A stretch of DNA of 64,000 nucleotides, taken from positions 248,001 through 312,000 of the forward strand of contig CAWJMN010000002.1 in NCBI GenBank assembly GCA_963844055.1, written 5' to 3'. The position numbers and the translations under genes were made by a program. The DNA is from CAWJMN01 sp963844055. GTDB taxonomy: Bacteria > Planctomycetota > Planctomycetia > Pirellulales > Pirellulaceae. Shown piece after piece: positions 8,421 to 18,659 of this stretch (position 1 is the stretch's first letter; every line of letters starts with the position of its first letter). Below the pieces are notes generated by a model. That model was not told where the DNA came from and did no database searches. It saw only the letters and a program-made list of their open reading frames with translations.

Positions 8421-11400
8421 ATGTCTCTTCGTCGCGCTCGCCGTAAAGCCCGTTTCGGTAACAAGCCCGTCGCAGCCCCTCGTCTACGTCTCGCCAGCCT
8501 AGAGAAGCTTGAAGATCGCTCGATGATGGCGATCATCACAACTTTTGGTGCAGGTCTACTGACTTTCACTGGCGACGGAGCCAATGACAAAGTCGTGTTG
8601 CAAGGTACCGCCACGGCTGGCACCGTCACCTATGACGATGGCAACGGTTTGGGCTCAACCACGCAAGCTGGCGTAACCCAGGTCATCTTCAACGGAAACG
8701 GCGGCGACGACTCGCTGATCATTTCCAATCCGGATCCCAACTACTTTGTTCCTACTGGCGGGATCACCTTCAACGGTGGCGGGAATAACGATGTCTTGAC
8801 TATGGCTGGCGGTAACGCCGCTTGGTCGGGAAGTTACACTTCGACCGGAGCTAGCTCAGGAACGATCTCCTACAACACAGGCGTTCCCGGGACCCTCAAT
8901 GTCAACTTCACCGGCGTGCAAACCGTCAACGACACCACGATCGCTGGTACCTTTACCACCAACACCAATAACTCGGGCTCTTCCGAAAACGTCACCGTCA
9001 AGGTTGGCCCAACGCTGACTGCCGTTTCTTCGTTCGTACAAGGTCCTGTTTTTGTCGACGGTGGCGACCGCGACGACCACGGTTCATTCTCTGCAAGCGC
9101 CAACCACGACGGCTGGTTGTTTATGCAACAGGCTTTGTCGTTTGTCTACAATTCCAAGGTAACCACCTTTGGTGCCGTATCTGGCGCTGGCACGAAGAAT
9201 GTCCTTGCGATTGGTCTCCACGGTGGCACAGCTCAAAACGCATTCCAAAGTGCTGCGTCACTTGCCAAAGTAGGTGGCCTCACCTTTGACATTGTGACGG
9301 GCACAGGTCCGATTAACATTTCGAACGTTGACTTTTCGAAATACGATCTGATCTATGTCCCCTCCAACAGTGACAACACAACGGGTGGCATCACTGGCCC
9401 CGAAAGCGATATGCTCGCACTTCGTGCGACGGGTGTCGGCAGCATTCAAGAATATGTCCGGTCAGGTGGTGGTATCGTCTCTTTGACCGACGCTGATTCC
9501 AATGCGACTGCAGGCCCATTCGGATGGTTGAAGATCCCAACGGCTTTCACAATCTTTGACTATACAGCTGGCGGACACAGCGACCAATTGCGAAAAACCC
9601 CAGAAGCAATTGCCGCTGGTTTTACCATTAGCGATACAGAGTTAACCAACGGCATTCCGTATCACAACATATTCACTGGCCCCGCAGGATTTAATGGCCT
9701 AGATGTCTTTGTTAAGGATCGCGGCAACGACGGCATTGCCGGTAATGCAGACGATGGCAATGTCACCCTCGGCCAAGGCTCTATCAACGAAACCATCGGT
9801 GGTGGCGTAACCACGCAAATCAGCGGCAGCTCGATTACCACCATCAACATTGGCAAGAAGACGAACCTCGTCCTCAATACGCTAGATGGTAACGACAGCA
9901 TCAACGTCGACGGTACAACAGTCTCGATCGATGGCCTGATTGCTCCGCTCGCCATCAACGGTGGCACGGGAACAAACGCCGTCAGCATTTCGGACTCCGC
10001 CGACCTAGTTGGTGATACCGTGGTGATCAACGCCTCATCAACAACGGGACTCGCCGGCGCTAACAACATCACCTATTCGAACCTCTCGTCACTTTCGGTA
10101 ACCACTACCAGTGGTGATGACGCCGTTAGCCTCGACTTCACCTCTGGCGGTCTTACCTCCGCCTCCGTGTTTGGTGGCTTGGGGAACGATACCTTTGGCA
10201 GCCTTGCAAACAAGGTTTTGCCTAGCTTGTCCACGCTGATCTTTATCGATGGCGGTTCGCCCGTTTCCCCAGGTGCCAATCCGCTCTCTGGCAACTCCAC
10301 CACGGGTGACGTGACCCCAGGTGACAAGTTGTACCTCGACATGTCGGCCGCTACAGGCCCAGTCATCGTCGATACAGTGACCGGCATTTGCGATTCCGCT
10401 TCGCACAAGCGGCTAACCTACAACGGCATCGAAGATGTCGATCAGTATGACAACGGCCAACTTTCTAACACCCACCAAGGCGCTCTCTACATCCGTGCAA
10501 CGGAATCGGCGGACTACCTGGTGCTGAGTGGCCTTGCCGGTGGCAAAGTTCGCGTTCGCGTGAACAACACTTACTTCGGCGATTATGCTCCCACGACCAA
10601 GCTCGTGCTGTTTGGCCGTGCAGGCAATGATTACATCGCAACTTCTGCCATGTCCCCAACGCTTAAGTTGGAACTCTATGGCAACGAAGGGGACGACAGC
10701 ATCACTGGCGGTCCTGCGGATGACCTCATCGTCGGTGGTGAAGGGCTAGACCGCCTTTCCGGTGGTCCAGGCGGTGCGGATGAGATCTGGGGCGACGTTT
10801 TGAAGGCCATCGATCCTTCCAATCCCAACCTAGACATCATGGCCACGCCAACCTCGGCCGCCGCCATTGCATTACGCCTTGGTCAATCCGATCACAGCGT
10901 CTTTACCTCGTCTGGCAGCGTCTCCTCTGGCATCACCGATGGAAATGACATCATCACCACAGCCCAAGGGGGCGGTGCTGATCGCATCTATGGTCAAGGT
11001 GGCAATGACACCGTCACGGCCAGTGCCCAAAACGATGTTCTGTTTGGTGGCGATGGCAACGACAACCTCTCCGGTGCCAACGGCAACGACTCCATCTACG
11101 GTGGATTGGGAAATGACAATCTCGCTGGCGAAGCTGGCAATGACATCCTCATCGGTGGAGATGGCAGCGACATCCTCAATGGCGGACTTGGTGAAGATGT
11201 CCTCATCGGCGGGCTCGGCACGGACACCGTTCGTGGTGATCAAGGCCGTGACATCGTCGCCGGCGGAACCGCCACTTACACCGGCGTCAGCACTGATGCG
11301 AAGGTCTGGGGAGACACCAGCGACGTTGCAATGCTGCAACTTCTCAACAACTGGGCAGCTGCTCTAGGCAATGGCATTCCATTCGCCAACCTTGCGGTAA

Positions 11401-11513
11401 CTGCCGATGGCGTGCAAGATAGCCTCACCGGTGGCGACGGGACCGATGACTTCTACAACGAAGCCACCGACCTGCTGATCGACTATCTACCAGGCGATAA
11501 CAAGGTCGCGTAA
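8421..11513 (+). CDS. Large secreted RTX-repeat protein with planctomycete LEKLEDR export motif and GATase-like domain
   Basis: The protein is 1030 residues from the ATG at 8421, which has GGAG 9 bases upstream. A frame-open ATG at 8334 would add 29 residues of unlikely sequence before the basic [12 protein letters not shown] start. Residues 27-33 (LEKLEDR) followed by SMMA match the N-terminal LEPR/LExLEDR-type motif that marks many giant planctomycete exoproteins. The region around 240-450 contains [10 protein letters not shown], a KYDLIYVPS block and RSGGGIVSL, which resembles the Rossmann-like class I glutamine-amidotransferase/ThuA-type fold. No catalytic triad was confirmed. The C-terminal third (about 725-960) carries many GGxGxD-type nonapeptides, expected to form a Ca2+-binding beta-roll. 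Likely cell-surface or secreted, ligand unknown. Confidence 0.85.
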   Translation: MSLRRARRKARFGNKPVAAPRLRLASLEKLEDRSMMAIITTFGAGLLTFTGDGANDKVVLQGTATAGTVTYDDGNGLGSTTQAGVTQVIFNGNGGDDSLIISNPDPNYFVPTGGITFNGGGNNDVLTMAGGNAAWSGSYTSTGASSGTISYNTGVPGTLNVNFTGVQTVNDTTIAGTFTTNTNNSGSSENVTVKVGPTLTAVSSFVQGPVFVDGGDRDDHGSFSASANHDGWLFMQQALSFVYNSKVTTFGAVSGAGTKNVLAIGLHGGTAQNAFQSAASLAKVGGLTFDIVTGTGPINISNVDFSKYDLIYVPSNSDNTTGGITGPESDMLALRATGVGSIQEYVRSGGGIVSLTDADSNATAGPFGWLKIPTAFTIFDYTAGGHSDQLRKTPEAIAAGFTISDTELTNGIPYHNIFTGPAGFNGLDVFVKDRGNDGIAGNADDGNVTLGQGSINETIGGGVTTQISGSSITTINIGKKTNLVLNTLDGNDSINVDGTTVSIDGLIAPLAINGGTGTNAVSISDSADLVGDTVVINASSTTGLAGANNITYSNLSSLSVTTTSGDDAVSLDFTSGGLTSASVFGGLGNDTFGSLANKVLPSLSTLIFIDGGSPVSPGANPLSGNSTTGDVTPGDKLYLDMSAATGPVIVDTVTGICDSASHKRLTYNGIEDVDQYDNGQLSNTHQGALYIRATESADYLVLSGLAGGKVRVRVNNTYFGDYAPTTKLVLFGRAGNDYIATSAMSPTLKLELYGNEGDDSITGGPADDLIVGGEGLDRLSGGPGGADEIWGDVLKAIDPSNPNLDIMATPTSAAAIALRLGQSDHSVFTSSGSVSSGITDGNDIITTAQGGGADRIYGQGGNDTVTASAQNDVLFGGDGNDNLSGANGNDSIYGGLGNDNLAGEAGNDILIGGDGSDILNGGLGEDVLIGGLGTDTVRGDQGRDIVAGGTATYTGVSTDAKVWGDTSDVAMLQLLNNWAAALGNGIPFANLAVTADGVQDSLTGGDGTDDFYNEATDLLIDYLPGDNKVA

Positions 11514-11557
11514 CGATTGCCGAACTAGCCATTTCGGCAATAAACGGAAAAGCCCAA

Positions 11558-11587
11558 GGGCCTGAAAGCAATTTCAGGCCCTTTTTT
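11558..11587 (+). terminator. Rho-independent terminator after the RTX exoprotein gene
   Basis: Perfect 10-bp stem GGGCCTGAAA / TTTCAGGCCC with a 4-base loop, followed by six T residues, about 45 bases after the stop codon. Confidence 0.92.
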
Positions 11588-11699
11588 CATGCCTAGAAAA
11601 GATCGCTTGGACCTCTGCCCAGTTTTCCTTTCACCTGGGGTTCGATAATCTAGGGGCTCACTTTTCTGATGACCTACTGTTCAATTTCGCGGGCTTTTC

Positions 11700-12458
11700 A
11701 TGTTCAGTCGCATCGCCGAAAACTATCGTGGTAGCCATGTCGTCATTGTGGGGGCTGGTGGCATTGGCCGAGCCATCCTCGAACAAGTCGCACCGCTCGC
11801 GGCAAATGTTACAATCGCCGACCACAGCGCCGCTGCGCTGAAGGACCTTGCCGACCATCCCGGTCCGGCAAAAATCCATACGGCCCCGCTCAACGTACGT
11901 GATCCCCAAGCGGTTCAAGCCTTCTTTCAGTCGCTCCAAGGCTCTGTCGGTGCCCCAGACTTCCTGTTCTACACCGCCGGTGTTTTAAACATCGAGTCCT
12001 TTGCCGACACCACTTCCGACATCTGGACCAAGGCCGTCGAGATCAACCTAAGCGGTGCCTTTCACTGCTCTCATGCCGCATCAGAACTCATGAAGGCCAA
12101 CCGTCGCGGCAGCATCCTGATCCTTAGTTCCATCGCAGGCACCAAGGCACGCTCCGGCTCCCGTGTGAACCCGGTCTACAATGCCACCAAGGCGGGGCTT
12201 GTGGCTTTCGTCAACGCCGCTGCCATGCAACTGCGCAGCTTTGGCGTGCGGATTAACTCGATCTCGCCTGGCCCCACGGCAACGGCGATGATGAACATCC
12301 AGCCCCCGCAAGTGCATGCAGCCGTCAGCGAAGTCACTCTCGACAACCGCATGAACAACCCGAGCGAAGTTGCAGAGCTAGCCCTGTTTATTGCCGCCCA
12401 CGGTCGCTTCACCGGTGAAGACCTCGGCATGGGAGGCGGCGCCGGCCTAGGAGGTTAG
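11700..12458 (+). CDS. SDR-family NAD(P)-dependent oxidoreductase
   Basis: This 252-residue classical short-chain dehydrogenase has the expected landmarks: a nucleotide loop GAGGIG near residues 18-23, an NVR motif near 63, a TAG block near 91, a catalytic Ser in LSSIAG near 144, YNATK near 160, and a SPGPTATAM motif near 188. The usual NNAG is replaced by YTAG. It is a cytoplasmic oxidoreductase with unknown substrate. It stands alone between the RTX exoprotein terminator and the convergent ADP-ribosylglycohydrolase gene. The C-terminus is Gly-rich (GMGGGAGLGG), as in SDRs whose last strand reads DGG. Confidence 0.88.
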   Translation: MFSRIAENYRGSHVVIVGAGGIGRAILEQVAPLAANVTIADHSAAALKDLADHPGPAKIHTAPLNVRDPQAVQAFFQSLQGSVGAPDFLFYTAGVLNIESFADTTSDIWTKAVEINLSGAFHCSHAASELMKANRRGSILILSSIAGTKARSGSRVNPVYNATKAGLVAFVNAAAMQLRSFGVRINSISPGPTATAMMNIQPPQVHAAVSEVTLDNRMNNPSEVAELALFIAAHGRFTGEDLGMGGGAGLGG

Positions 12459-12629
12459 CTACCCCAAGCCCTCGTAGTCCGTCGACACGGAATTGGCAGG
12501 CAATGTTTTAGGTGGCACTGGCAAGTTCCCCGAGCGAATACTTGGCTATTCTGGAAAAACCTGTTTCGGGGCTGGCCAGTGTGCCCCATGGGTCTCGAAT
12601 GAATAGGGCCTTTTAGCGCAGTAGATCTA

Positions 12630-13706
12630 CTAATACGGCGGAAGCAGTCGGCGAAACCCATGCATGAAAACCAGCGGCAAAAACAGACTGTTGCGTAAGA
12701 CAATGCCTGCTGCTGATAACCTCAAACGATTAGATTTTGACACTTCCGTCTTACCCGTTTGAAGTGCGTCCCCCAATTGCTCAATCCAGGCCATGGAGCG
12801 GGGCCACTCCCAAATGCTACGTCGCCATTCCTCAGGAATCCCTTCCTTTCCGACCGCAGCCCCAACGATCCCTCCCACGAGAGCGGCGGTCGTATCAGTA
12901 TCTCCACCACAATGGATGACAGCCTTCACGGCAGATCGATAATCCGTCGCGTTGGAAAGCCAAGCATGTAAAACCGCAGGAACGGTTTGATAGATGTATC
13001 CCGAAACTCCCTGAGCCCATCCCCTCGACGCAGCAAACTCCACCGTAGTTTCTCCCTTGGCCACGGACTGGGTCACTGCTTTCACCAAAGCAAGAAGTTC
13101 TGCCGCTTCACCACCAAGAGACAGCTCTAGCGTTTGTAGATACTGGTCACTACCAACCATTCTCTGCTTCGCGGCCAACTGAGCAGCAATTGCGATCGCT
13201 AATGCTCCATATTCGGCTTGGATATCCGTATGGGTTAGCCGTGTAGATACGCGGACAAACTCTCGCAGCTCACGCTCATCTTCGAGGGCAACTCCTAAGA
13301 TTCCCGCGCGCATGGCCGGGCCATTTCCGGCCGAATGCACGCCGCTCTTTTCGTGGCTGGCCCCGAGCCAAAGTCGTAAGCACGCACGCGCGGTAGCTAG
13401 GCCCGTTCCTGCGGGCAAACCCGCAAACCACCAGCGCAAACGCCAAGCTAACGCAGGTCCAAACGGCGCAAGCTCATTACCCGTTTCCAATAGTGACTGG
13501 GCTACCATACAGGCATGCTCGGTATCGTCGGAAATCATTCCATACCGAAACACAAACCGCATGCGATCCGGAGCTCCCCACAGCCGCATCGCCCGTCGAC
13601 GCGAAAGCCCTTCATAAGGCAGCCCCAACGCATCACCCACTGCGGTTCCCAGCAAGCAGCCGACAAAAGCATCCGCATTTGTCTGAGGCGAAAGTGCCAT
13701 AAGCAT
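12630..13706 (-). CDS. ADP-ribosylglycohydrolase (DraG/ARH-like) family protein
   Basis: The 358-residue protein has the two metal-ligand blocks of the DraG/ARH fold: GxxxGDALG-type GTAVGDALGLPYEG near residue 20 with SDDTE near 59, and CGGDTDTTAALVGGIVGA near 268-285. Family members remove ADP-ribose from proteins or small molecules using two divalent metals. The body matches family length, but the last 50 residues are basic and hydrophobic and have no obvious counterpart. The start ATG at 13706 lacks a strong ribosome site; an in-frame ATG two codons later is equally possible. No ADP-ribosyltransferase or toxin partner is visible nearby, so the target is open. Confidence 0.88.
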   Translation of the reverse strand: MLMALSPQTNADAFVGCLLGTAVGDALGLPYEGLSRRRAMRLWGAPDRMRFVFRYGMISDDTEHACMVAQSLLETGNELAPFGPALAWRLRWWFAGLPAGTGLATARACLRLWLGASHEKSGVHSAGNGPAMRAGILGVALEDERELREFVRVSTRLTHTDIQAEYGALAIAIAAQLAAKQRMVGSDQYLQTLELSLGGEAAELLALVKAVTQSVAKGETTVEFAASRGWAQGVSGYIYQTVPAVLHAWLSNATDYRSAVKAVIHCGGDTDTTAALVGGIVGAAVGKEGIPEEWRRSIWEWPRSMAWIEQLGDALQTGKTEVSKSNRLRLSAAGIVLRNSLFLPLVFMHGFRRLLPPY

Positions 13707-13816
13707 AGGAAGCCAAAAGAACCCAGCGCACCTAAAAGCGACGCTGGTATCGTATCACTCCGCAGTCTTTGCCGCCAACATTTTGACGGCAAGGGTTTCG
13801 CAAGGTCGCTGGCTAC

Positions 13817-15634
13817 CTACACCTTAAACAAGCGATTCTTCCCGGTTCCGCCGAGAAGCGTGTCATCGCCCAGGCCACCAAACAGCCAGTCATCTCCATC
13901 GCCACCGTTTAACGTATCATTGCCCGCTTCGCCATAGAGCCAGTCATTGCCGTCGCCACCGTTTAGCGTGTCGTTGCCAGCGCCGCCAAACAGCCAATCA
14001 TTTCCCGCGCCGCCGCTCAGGGTATCATTCCCGAGAAAGCCATACAGAAAATCGACGCCGTCCCCGCCGTCGAGGGTGTCATTCCCTCGCCCGCCATGCA
14101 GCATGTCATTCCCTGCACCACCATAAACGGTAGAGGTAATCCCAAGCCCCGTCAGAATGACACAGTCATTTCCCGCCTTGGCATTCACGACAATGTTGCT
14201 AATACCGCTCAATGCGAAGGCACCCAGGCGAACGCCATTGTTCCAAACCACAACGTCGTTGCGCTGTAGCGTGAAGGTAATCGTATTGGCTTTGTCATTG
14301 CCGTAAACGACCAGATCGGTCCCAACCATCCCAGCCACGGCCGCACGATCCTGTACCTTCACGAAATTGGCCGTCACATACTGCCCCAGCGACTTGCCGG
14401 CCGCCAATCCATCCTGATTATCGAACTGATAATGGATACCGCCGTAGATCCGGCTCATGCCAGCCTCTTGGGCTGCTTGGCTGAAACTGGTAAATGATCG
14501 GGCCGAGATGGAGGGATCTTCGGAAGAGAGCGTAAATGAGATATTGTCCTTCCCAAAGAACCCCGCCAACACTGCCGCAGCGGCGCCGCTAAAGCTCGAA
14601 TGCCCCGAGACATAGCTCGGGAACGGAGGCGTCGTCAACAACGGTGTCCAAGCGGTGTCAGCCGTCGTGTTGGCATTGCCGTCGGTATCTGCCGCACGAA
14701 TCGCTGTAATTGGCCGCCAAACCTCCGTCGCATATTTCGTATTCCAAGCCATGATCGCTGCATCCGCCAGCGCAACGTTCAGCATCGCAAACAGCCGCGC
14801 ATTCTGCGCCATCGTGTTCCCTTGCTGGTCAGCCACGACATGGGCCAATTGGTTCAAGTGCCCCGGCGGAGTGATCGTCCCAGCTCCATCAGCCCAAAAC
14901 TTGGCGATGTTGGTTTGGTCCGTCGTACGCGTCGATCCCGTCGCCGCTCCCAAGGACTTCACTTCGTTGAAAGCGTCCGTGTACTGCTGGCTCGTCAAAG
15001 CGGGAACATTGCTTGGCGAGAACTGCGAGCTGCTCGTCATCGCAAACGGTTTCAGCGAAGCCCACTGCGGCAAGAGCGCAGCTGCCAGCGCCGGTGGCGT
15101 CGGTTGCCAAAAGCCTGCGCCGGTCTTGGGCGTGTAAGTAACTGTGGCCGCAGACCCATCGCCGGTCCGCAGCGCTAAGATTTGATCGGCAACATTATTT
15201 CCCAGCGCGATGCCGTCATTCTCCGCCTTGCCATCGGCAATAGCAGCCAAGTCGGCCGTGTACTGACTATCCAGCGTTGCCGCTTGCGAAGGAAATAGCG
15301 CAACGAGCACCCGATGTGCAGCCGATGCAACGGCCGCCTCTCGCGAGGCCGAAGGTTGGGCCAGCACATCCACCGCGTACGGCTGTCCAGTGCGATCAAT
15401 GGCATTGAGTGAGTCATACACCGCCACCTGCAAGATCGCCAAATCACGTGAAGCAACTGGCGGTGGACTACTTGTCGCCTTGATCGCAGCCAATGCACGA
15501 TCATTCCACGTAAGCACCAAATCCGACGCCATCATCTCGCGTTTTTCCAGCTGCTCAAACCGAAGGAGCTTCATCGCGACTGACGACCGACTCGTTTGAC
15601 CACTTCCCTGTTTCCGACTGCGGACCTTGCCCAT
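13817..15634 (-). CDS. Secreted vanadium-dependent haloperoxidase/PAP2-like enzyme with C-terminal RTX repeats
   Basis: Chosen start ATG 15634 gives 605 residues, with AGGAACAGGGA directly upstream. A basic N-terminus and [11 protein letters not shown] (about 26-36) match the planctomycete exoprotein motif also seen in the gene at 8421. The catalytic domain keeps every expected vanadate/phosphate ligand of the haloperoxidase-PAP2 superfamily: Lys with Arg-Pro seven residues on (KYATEVWRP, near 300), PSYVSGH near 337-343, and Arg with His six residues on (RIYGGIH, near 395-401). The last 120 residues are about ten GGxGNDxL nonapeptides, a Ca2+-binding beta-roll. Role inferred: extracellular halide oxidation or phosphoesterase, not decidable by eye. 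It is preceded by 350 non-coding bases. Confidence 0.88.
   Translation of the reverse strand: MGKVRSRKQGSGQTSRSSVAMKLLRFEQLEKREMMASDLVLTWNDRALAAIKATSSPPPVASRDLAILQVAVYDSLNAIDRTGQPYAVDVLAQPSASREAAVASAAHRVLVALFPSQAATLDSQYTADLAAIADGKAENDGIALGNNVADQILALRTGDGSAATVTYTPKTGAGFWQPTPPALAAALLPQWASLKPFAMTSSSQFSPSNVPALTSQQYTDAFNEVKSLGAATGSTRTTDQTNIAKFWADGAGTITPPGHLNQLAHVVADQQGNTMAQNARLFAMLNVALADAAIMAWNTKYATEVWRPITAIRAADTDGNANTTADTAWTPLLTTPPFPSYVSGHSSFSGAAAAVLAGFFGKDNISFTLSSEDPSISARSFTSFSQAAQEAGMSRIYGGIHYQFDNQDGLAAGKSLGQYVTANFVKVQDRAAVAGMVGTDLVVYGNDKANTITFTLQRNDVVVWNNGVRLGAFALSGISNIVVNAKAGNDCVILTGLGITSTVYGGAGNDMLHGGRGNDTLDGGDGVDFLYGFLGNDTLSGGAGNDWLFGGAGNDTLNGGDGNDWLYGEAGNDTLNGGDGDDWLFGGLGDDTLLGGTGKNRLFKV
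13850..14130. repeat. In-gene tandem repeats encoding RTX nonapeptides
   Basis: Units of 27 bases, and 54-base double units, recur with the core complement GGCAATGACACG...GGCGG, giving the GGxGNDTL peptide period. They lie wholly inside the haloperoxidase-like gene and are coding. Confidence 0.85.
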
Positions 15635-15986
15635 TCCCTGTTCCTTTTGATGCATGTTCTAGTGTCGCCACACTTGCCCTCGCCTTGCAAACTATTCCGA
15701 TTAGCAAGACAGCGTGGCGTGCGAAGTCTGCGCAACATGCAAAGGCTACACAAAAACAGCCCCGCACGGCAATATGCATTCGGGACTTTGGAGGGCCAAA
15801 AGTAATGACAAAGAGGCAATTAGACTTTCCCAGAGCCCCAAAACCCTACAAAAACATCGCGAGAATTATGTGAAACACAACCGCTGAACCGCATCCCATC
15901 TAAAGTGCTTGATGGGTTACACAGACGCGTCATGTCACGCGATAAGAGCGATAGAAGTCGGTCAAGAATTGACCGTTGCCAGCTTA
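15635..15986. other. Intergenic region with no recognised gene
   Basis: The 350 bases upstream of the haloperoxidase gene have no reading frame with protein-like composition on either strand. The stretch presumably includes that gene's promoter, but no clear -35/-10 pair was found. Confidence 0.5.
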
Positions 15987-16349
15987 CTAACCCTTTGTGT
16001 TATCACGTGGCAAATCCAGAAGCCATTTGGGGGCAGGGATGGCCTTAAGTCTCGCAATGACCATCAGCACGCCAGCCAATATCACCAACAGCGGAATCTC
16101 GACATCCAACGAAAGCTTCATGGCTTGCCGCATAACAGACAGAAGACTTGCCGCAATGAAGAATGGCCCGACAACCACTGTCACCTTATCGACGCCGCTC
16201 AACACAAATGTCAGAAGCCCAATCGCCACAAGGCTAAGAGTCCAAACCCAACTGATTGCTGGAGCGATCTCCAGCGTGGTCAATAGCCAACCCGTTCCAA
16301 CGGTAATCAGCATCGCTGGAACAAGCAGTGAGAATCTGTCCGAGCTCAT
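15987..16349 (-). CDS. Small four-helix membrane protein, LiaI/LiaF-TM-like
   Basis: The 120-residue protein has four hydrophobic helices at about 7-27, 32-50, 55-75 and 88-105, with short polar turns and a basic tail (PKWLLDLPRDNTKG). The pattern of paired helices with LITVGTGWLL and VVVGPFFIAASLL resembles the LiaI-LiaF-like membrane region domain found in cell-envelope stress proteins. This is a resemblance by eye only. It starts at ATG 16349 with AAGGTG about 11 bases upstream. It borders the accessory patch between 16.4 and 19.1 kb. Confidence 0.65.
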   Translation of the reverse strand: MSSDRFSLLVPAMLITVGTGWLLTTLEIAPAISWVWTLSLVAIGLLTFVLSGVDKVTVVVGPFFIAASLLSVMRQAMKLSLDVEIPLLVILAGVLMVIARLKAIPAPKWLLDLPRDNTKG

Positions 16350-16676
16350 AATGCTTTTCGCACCTTATTAAATCGCTTGCTCTCGACCTTAAAACAACAT
16401 TGGACCAAACGCTCACCACTGCCGCAACTAAGCATGCAATCGGCCCGAGCAATATTCTGCATGCGAAAATCAAAGCTTTTTAGGGCTGCGGCACGAAAGA
16501 TATCGCACCCAACAATCCTTATCAAACTCGTTTCACGCTCCAACGATAGAGACCCTGCATTCTGTAAATCGACACCTGCAGAACACTCGGCAGATAGGCC
16601 AGCACTTTCTGATAGCCTGACTTCTCTTTTGAATATTGCTCATCCACTTGAATATTCTGTCTTCAGGAACATCAAT

Positions 16677-16859
16677 GTGAGCATTGCAAACCGAGTCGAA
16701 GATGCCTTTGACAAATTTACAGGCGAAGACGCAGATGGAGCACTGATCCCTTGTTCAATCGCGATCGATGCTACAGCACAAAAGTTTTATGGAAAACCTG
16801 GCAGAGGAAGTTCCAAAGCATTTATTCGGGACCCAATCAAGCCGAATATTTCCACCTAA
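16677..16859 (+). pseudogene. Truncated gene: start of a conserved hypothetical protein
   Basis: A GTG at 16677 with AGGA 8 bases upstream opens a 60-codon frame. Its translation (VSIANRVEDAFDKFTGEDAD, then an ALIPCSIAIDATAQ block) has the amphipathic, non-repetitive look of real protein. It resembles the N-terminus of a longer hypothetical family in which an AxDATAxK block follows an acidic helix. The frame stops after PNIST, while neighbouring frames hold only short open stretches. I read this as the surviving 5' part of a decayed gene. A genuine 60-residue protein is the alternative. Confidence 0.4.
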
Positions 16860-16952
16860 TAGAGAATCGCTACACAGCCAGAATGGCCAAGACACGCGGT
16901 ATTACCATCCGCGCAAAAAAGAAGGTCTGTACAACCCTGTGTACAAACCAAA

Positions 16953-16974
16953 AGTACCCCCGTGGTGATTCGAA
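16953..16974 (+). repeat. Direct-repeat copy of the tRNA-Glu 3' end (possible attachment-site relic)
   Basis: These 22 bases match 19091-19112 at 19 positions (first nine and last eight identical). The second copy covers the 3' end of tRNA-Glu, in the same orientation, 2.1 kb away. Integrating elements commonly use tRNA 3' ends and leave such a copy at their far edge. Here the match is imperfect and no integrase remains. Confidence 0.35.
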
Positions 16975-17210
16975 GGTTTGATGCAAACCGTTATGGTATC
17001 AACTACTTGCGACAACTCGAAAACGATAGCGGTGCGCGATCCGGTGCACGACCTGCAATTGCAGACGCCACCCCCCCCGACGATCAGCAAGCCGCCGAGC
17101 TTCGTTTGCTGGAACTGGCATGGCCCAAGCTATCCGGCCGCACACACCGGCGCATTCTCTCGATCATTCAAAGTTGCGACAGGAAGCAAAGGCCGCAGGC
17201 AGACTTGTGA
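16962..17210 (+). CDS. Possible small protein in the accessory patch
   Basis: A GTG-started frame of 82 codons has an acidic middle and a basic helical C-terminus (RLLELAWPKLSGRTHRRILS at about 48-67) that looks like real protein. The start codon lies inside the tRNA-like direct repeat and no good ribosome site precedes it. Function unknown. It may be the remaining 3' end of a longer gene. Confidence 0.3.
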   Translation: MVIRRFDANRYGINYLRQLENDSGARSGARPAIADATPPDDQQAAELRLLELAWPKLSGRTHRRILSIIQSCDRKQRPQADL

Positions 17211-17236
17211 TTGTCCCTAGTTAGAGACATTGGCCG

Positions 17237-17318
17237 AGGGTACCAAGAAAGGAGTAGCCACCGAGGAATACGACGGCTCGTGACCATCGCTATAGATTTC
17301 GCCCAATCACCGAGGGAG
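17237..17318. repeat. Dispersed repeat, copy A
   Basis: The core 17270-17299 matches 18694-18723 at 27 of 30 positions, with weaker similarity on both sides (shared GGGTAC upstream and GAGGGA downstream). Both copies lie in the same orientation in non-coding DNA either side of the membrane-protein gene at 17710. Confidence 0.6.
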
Positions 17319-17709
17319 GAGGTAGTGACTGGTCTCGGGAAAGCCTTTGGGAAGGGCAAGAGCTCGATTCAGCCATCGATGCTCAACACGACCACCAATC
17401 ACCCGGGAGCGGTGCGAACCCATGGACATCATGGCGTTGGACGTTGAGGGACGTACGGTCACCGAATGCCCCTGGAAGAATGGTCGCCTACCCAGCACTA
17501 TGGAATTCGACATACAAGGTGCCCAGCAGGCCATGCCTACCAAAAAGAACGTCGATGACGATGAACTAGCCAGCTAGGACTGGGTGATGGTGATCAATTC
17601 GATATCCTAGCCGTCTAGAACGGGCCAAGTAATCAACGCCTGCTGGATTTTGGTTGTGAGAGAGAGGTAGACTGTCGCAGATTAAATATTCCACCCTCGA
17701 AAGCCAGCC

Positions 17710-18582
17710 ATGATCTCCCGTCCTGCTTATGCCTCTGCTGTGATGATCGTTTTAATAGCGGCAGCGAACGCATTCGTCGCGAGTCGAAATGGCCCGGAAG
17801 AAGGAAGTGTCACCGGCTGCATTCTAGTAGGGCTAATGTGGGGCTCTATACTTGGGCAGATCATTCTTTCGGCGGCTTGGGTATCGCTTGGACCTCGTTC
17901 GCGAAAGGTCCGAACCTCGCTGGCAATTCTCTGGCTGTTAACCGTAATTGCTGCCTTGGGAGTTGCTTTCTGTCACACCAATGAATCAAGTGAGCTAGAG
18001 CGAGTTACTTCACTTGGGATAATTGCGTTGTCGCCAGTTGGGTTATGGTTGCTGATTCAATTCCACCTTTTCATTTTGTATTTGATTACTGGCCTGCACG
18101 TGGAAGATGCGGGTCTTTCAGGGGCCACATCGGTATTAAAGAACAACACCAGCATCGTACAAAAGGTCGTTGCGTTCGCAACAGTGACAGGGCTATTATT
18201 AGCCGGCATCAAAGGATCGATCGCATTCCTTCTCGAAGGCAGAGGAGACGTTGAACTTCAAGACGTCGCATTCGTTATACTATCGCTCTCGCTCATGATG
18301 CTCCCGCTTTTACTGGCGTTACTCATTTCCCCTCGATTGTCCGTGGCATTTGTCATTGCTATTGTTGTTGTGGTTGGCGCTACAATGATGGAGGTATTTT
18401 CGATGAAGGACGGGGCTGGACGAATAACCATAGAAAATACTCTCAGTGTTGTAGCAACGAACGGAGTGGCCTCACTCTGGATGCTCATATCTGCAAGCTT
18501 GCTGCAATGGAGCGGCTATCGATTGAACATCCCACAGAAAATAGCCGGCGCTGCCGAGAATGCCGCAGTTCAGAGCGAGTGA
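17710..18582 (+). CDS. Orphan polytopic membrane protein
   Basis: The 290-residue protein has about eight hydrophobic helices (near 5-25, 35-58, 72-92, 105-135, 150-175, 190-212, 215-232 and 252-272), separated by short polar loops, with a polar C-terminal tail. No family is recognised. Many Ala/Val/Leu runs and few charged membrane residues argue against an obvious transporter. It has no operon partner and is flanked on both sides by copies of the same dispersed repeat, inside the patch bounded by tRNA-Glu. It may therefore be the cargo of an old insertion. The ribosome site before ATG 17710 is weak. Confidence 0.6.
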   Translation: MISRPAYASAVMIVLIAAANAFVASRNGPEEGSVTGCILVGLMWGSILGQIILSAAWVSLGPRSRKVRTSLAILWLLTVIAALGVAFCHTNESSELERVTSLGIIALSPVGLWLLIQFHLFILYLITGLHVEDAGLSGATSVLKNNTSIVQKVVAFATVTGLLLAGIKGSIAFLLEGRGDVELQDVAFVILSLSLMMLPLLLALLISPRLSVAFVIAIVVVVGATMMEVFSMKDGAGRITIENTLSVVATNGVASLWMLISASLLQWSGYRLNIPQKIAGAAENAAVQSE

Positions 18583-18659
18583 CACCTGCTCCCTTCGAAG
18601 TGACCTTTTAAAAGGTTGCCCAGTCAGGGGCAAGGATCTAATTTCGCCCAAAAGTGGTT

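Noticed and set aside
10690..11270. Second set of periodic repeats
   Set aside because: Also RTX coding repeats within the exoprotein at 8421.
13850..14130. CRISPR-like periodic repeats
   Set aside because: The 27/54-base period encodes RTX nonapeptides in frame, and no spacers or cas genes are present.
16377..16676. Upstream extension of the 16677 frame to ATG 16377
   Set aside because: The first 100 codons are Ser/Arg/Lys-rich with no order, whereas the GTG at 16677 has a ribosome site and protein-like sequence.
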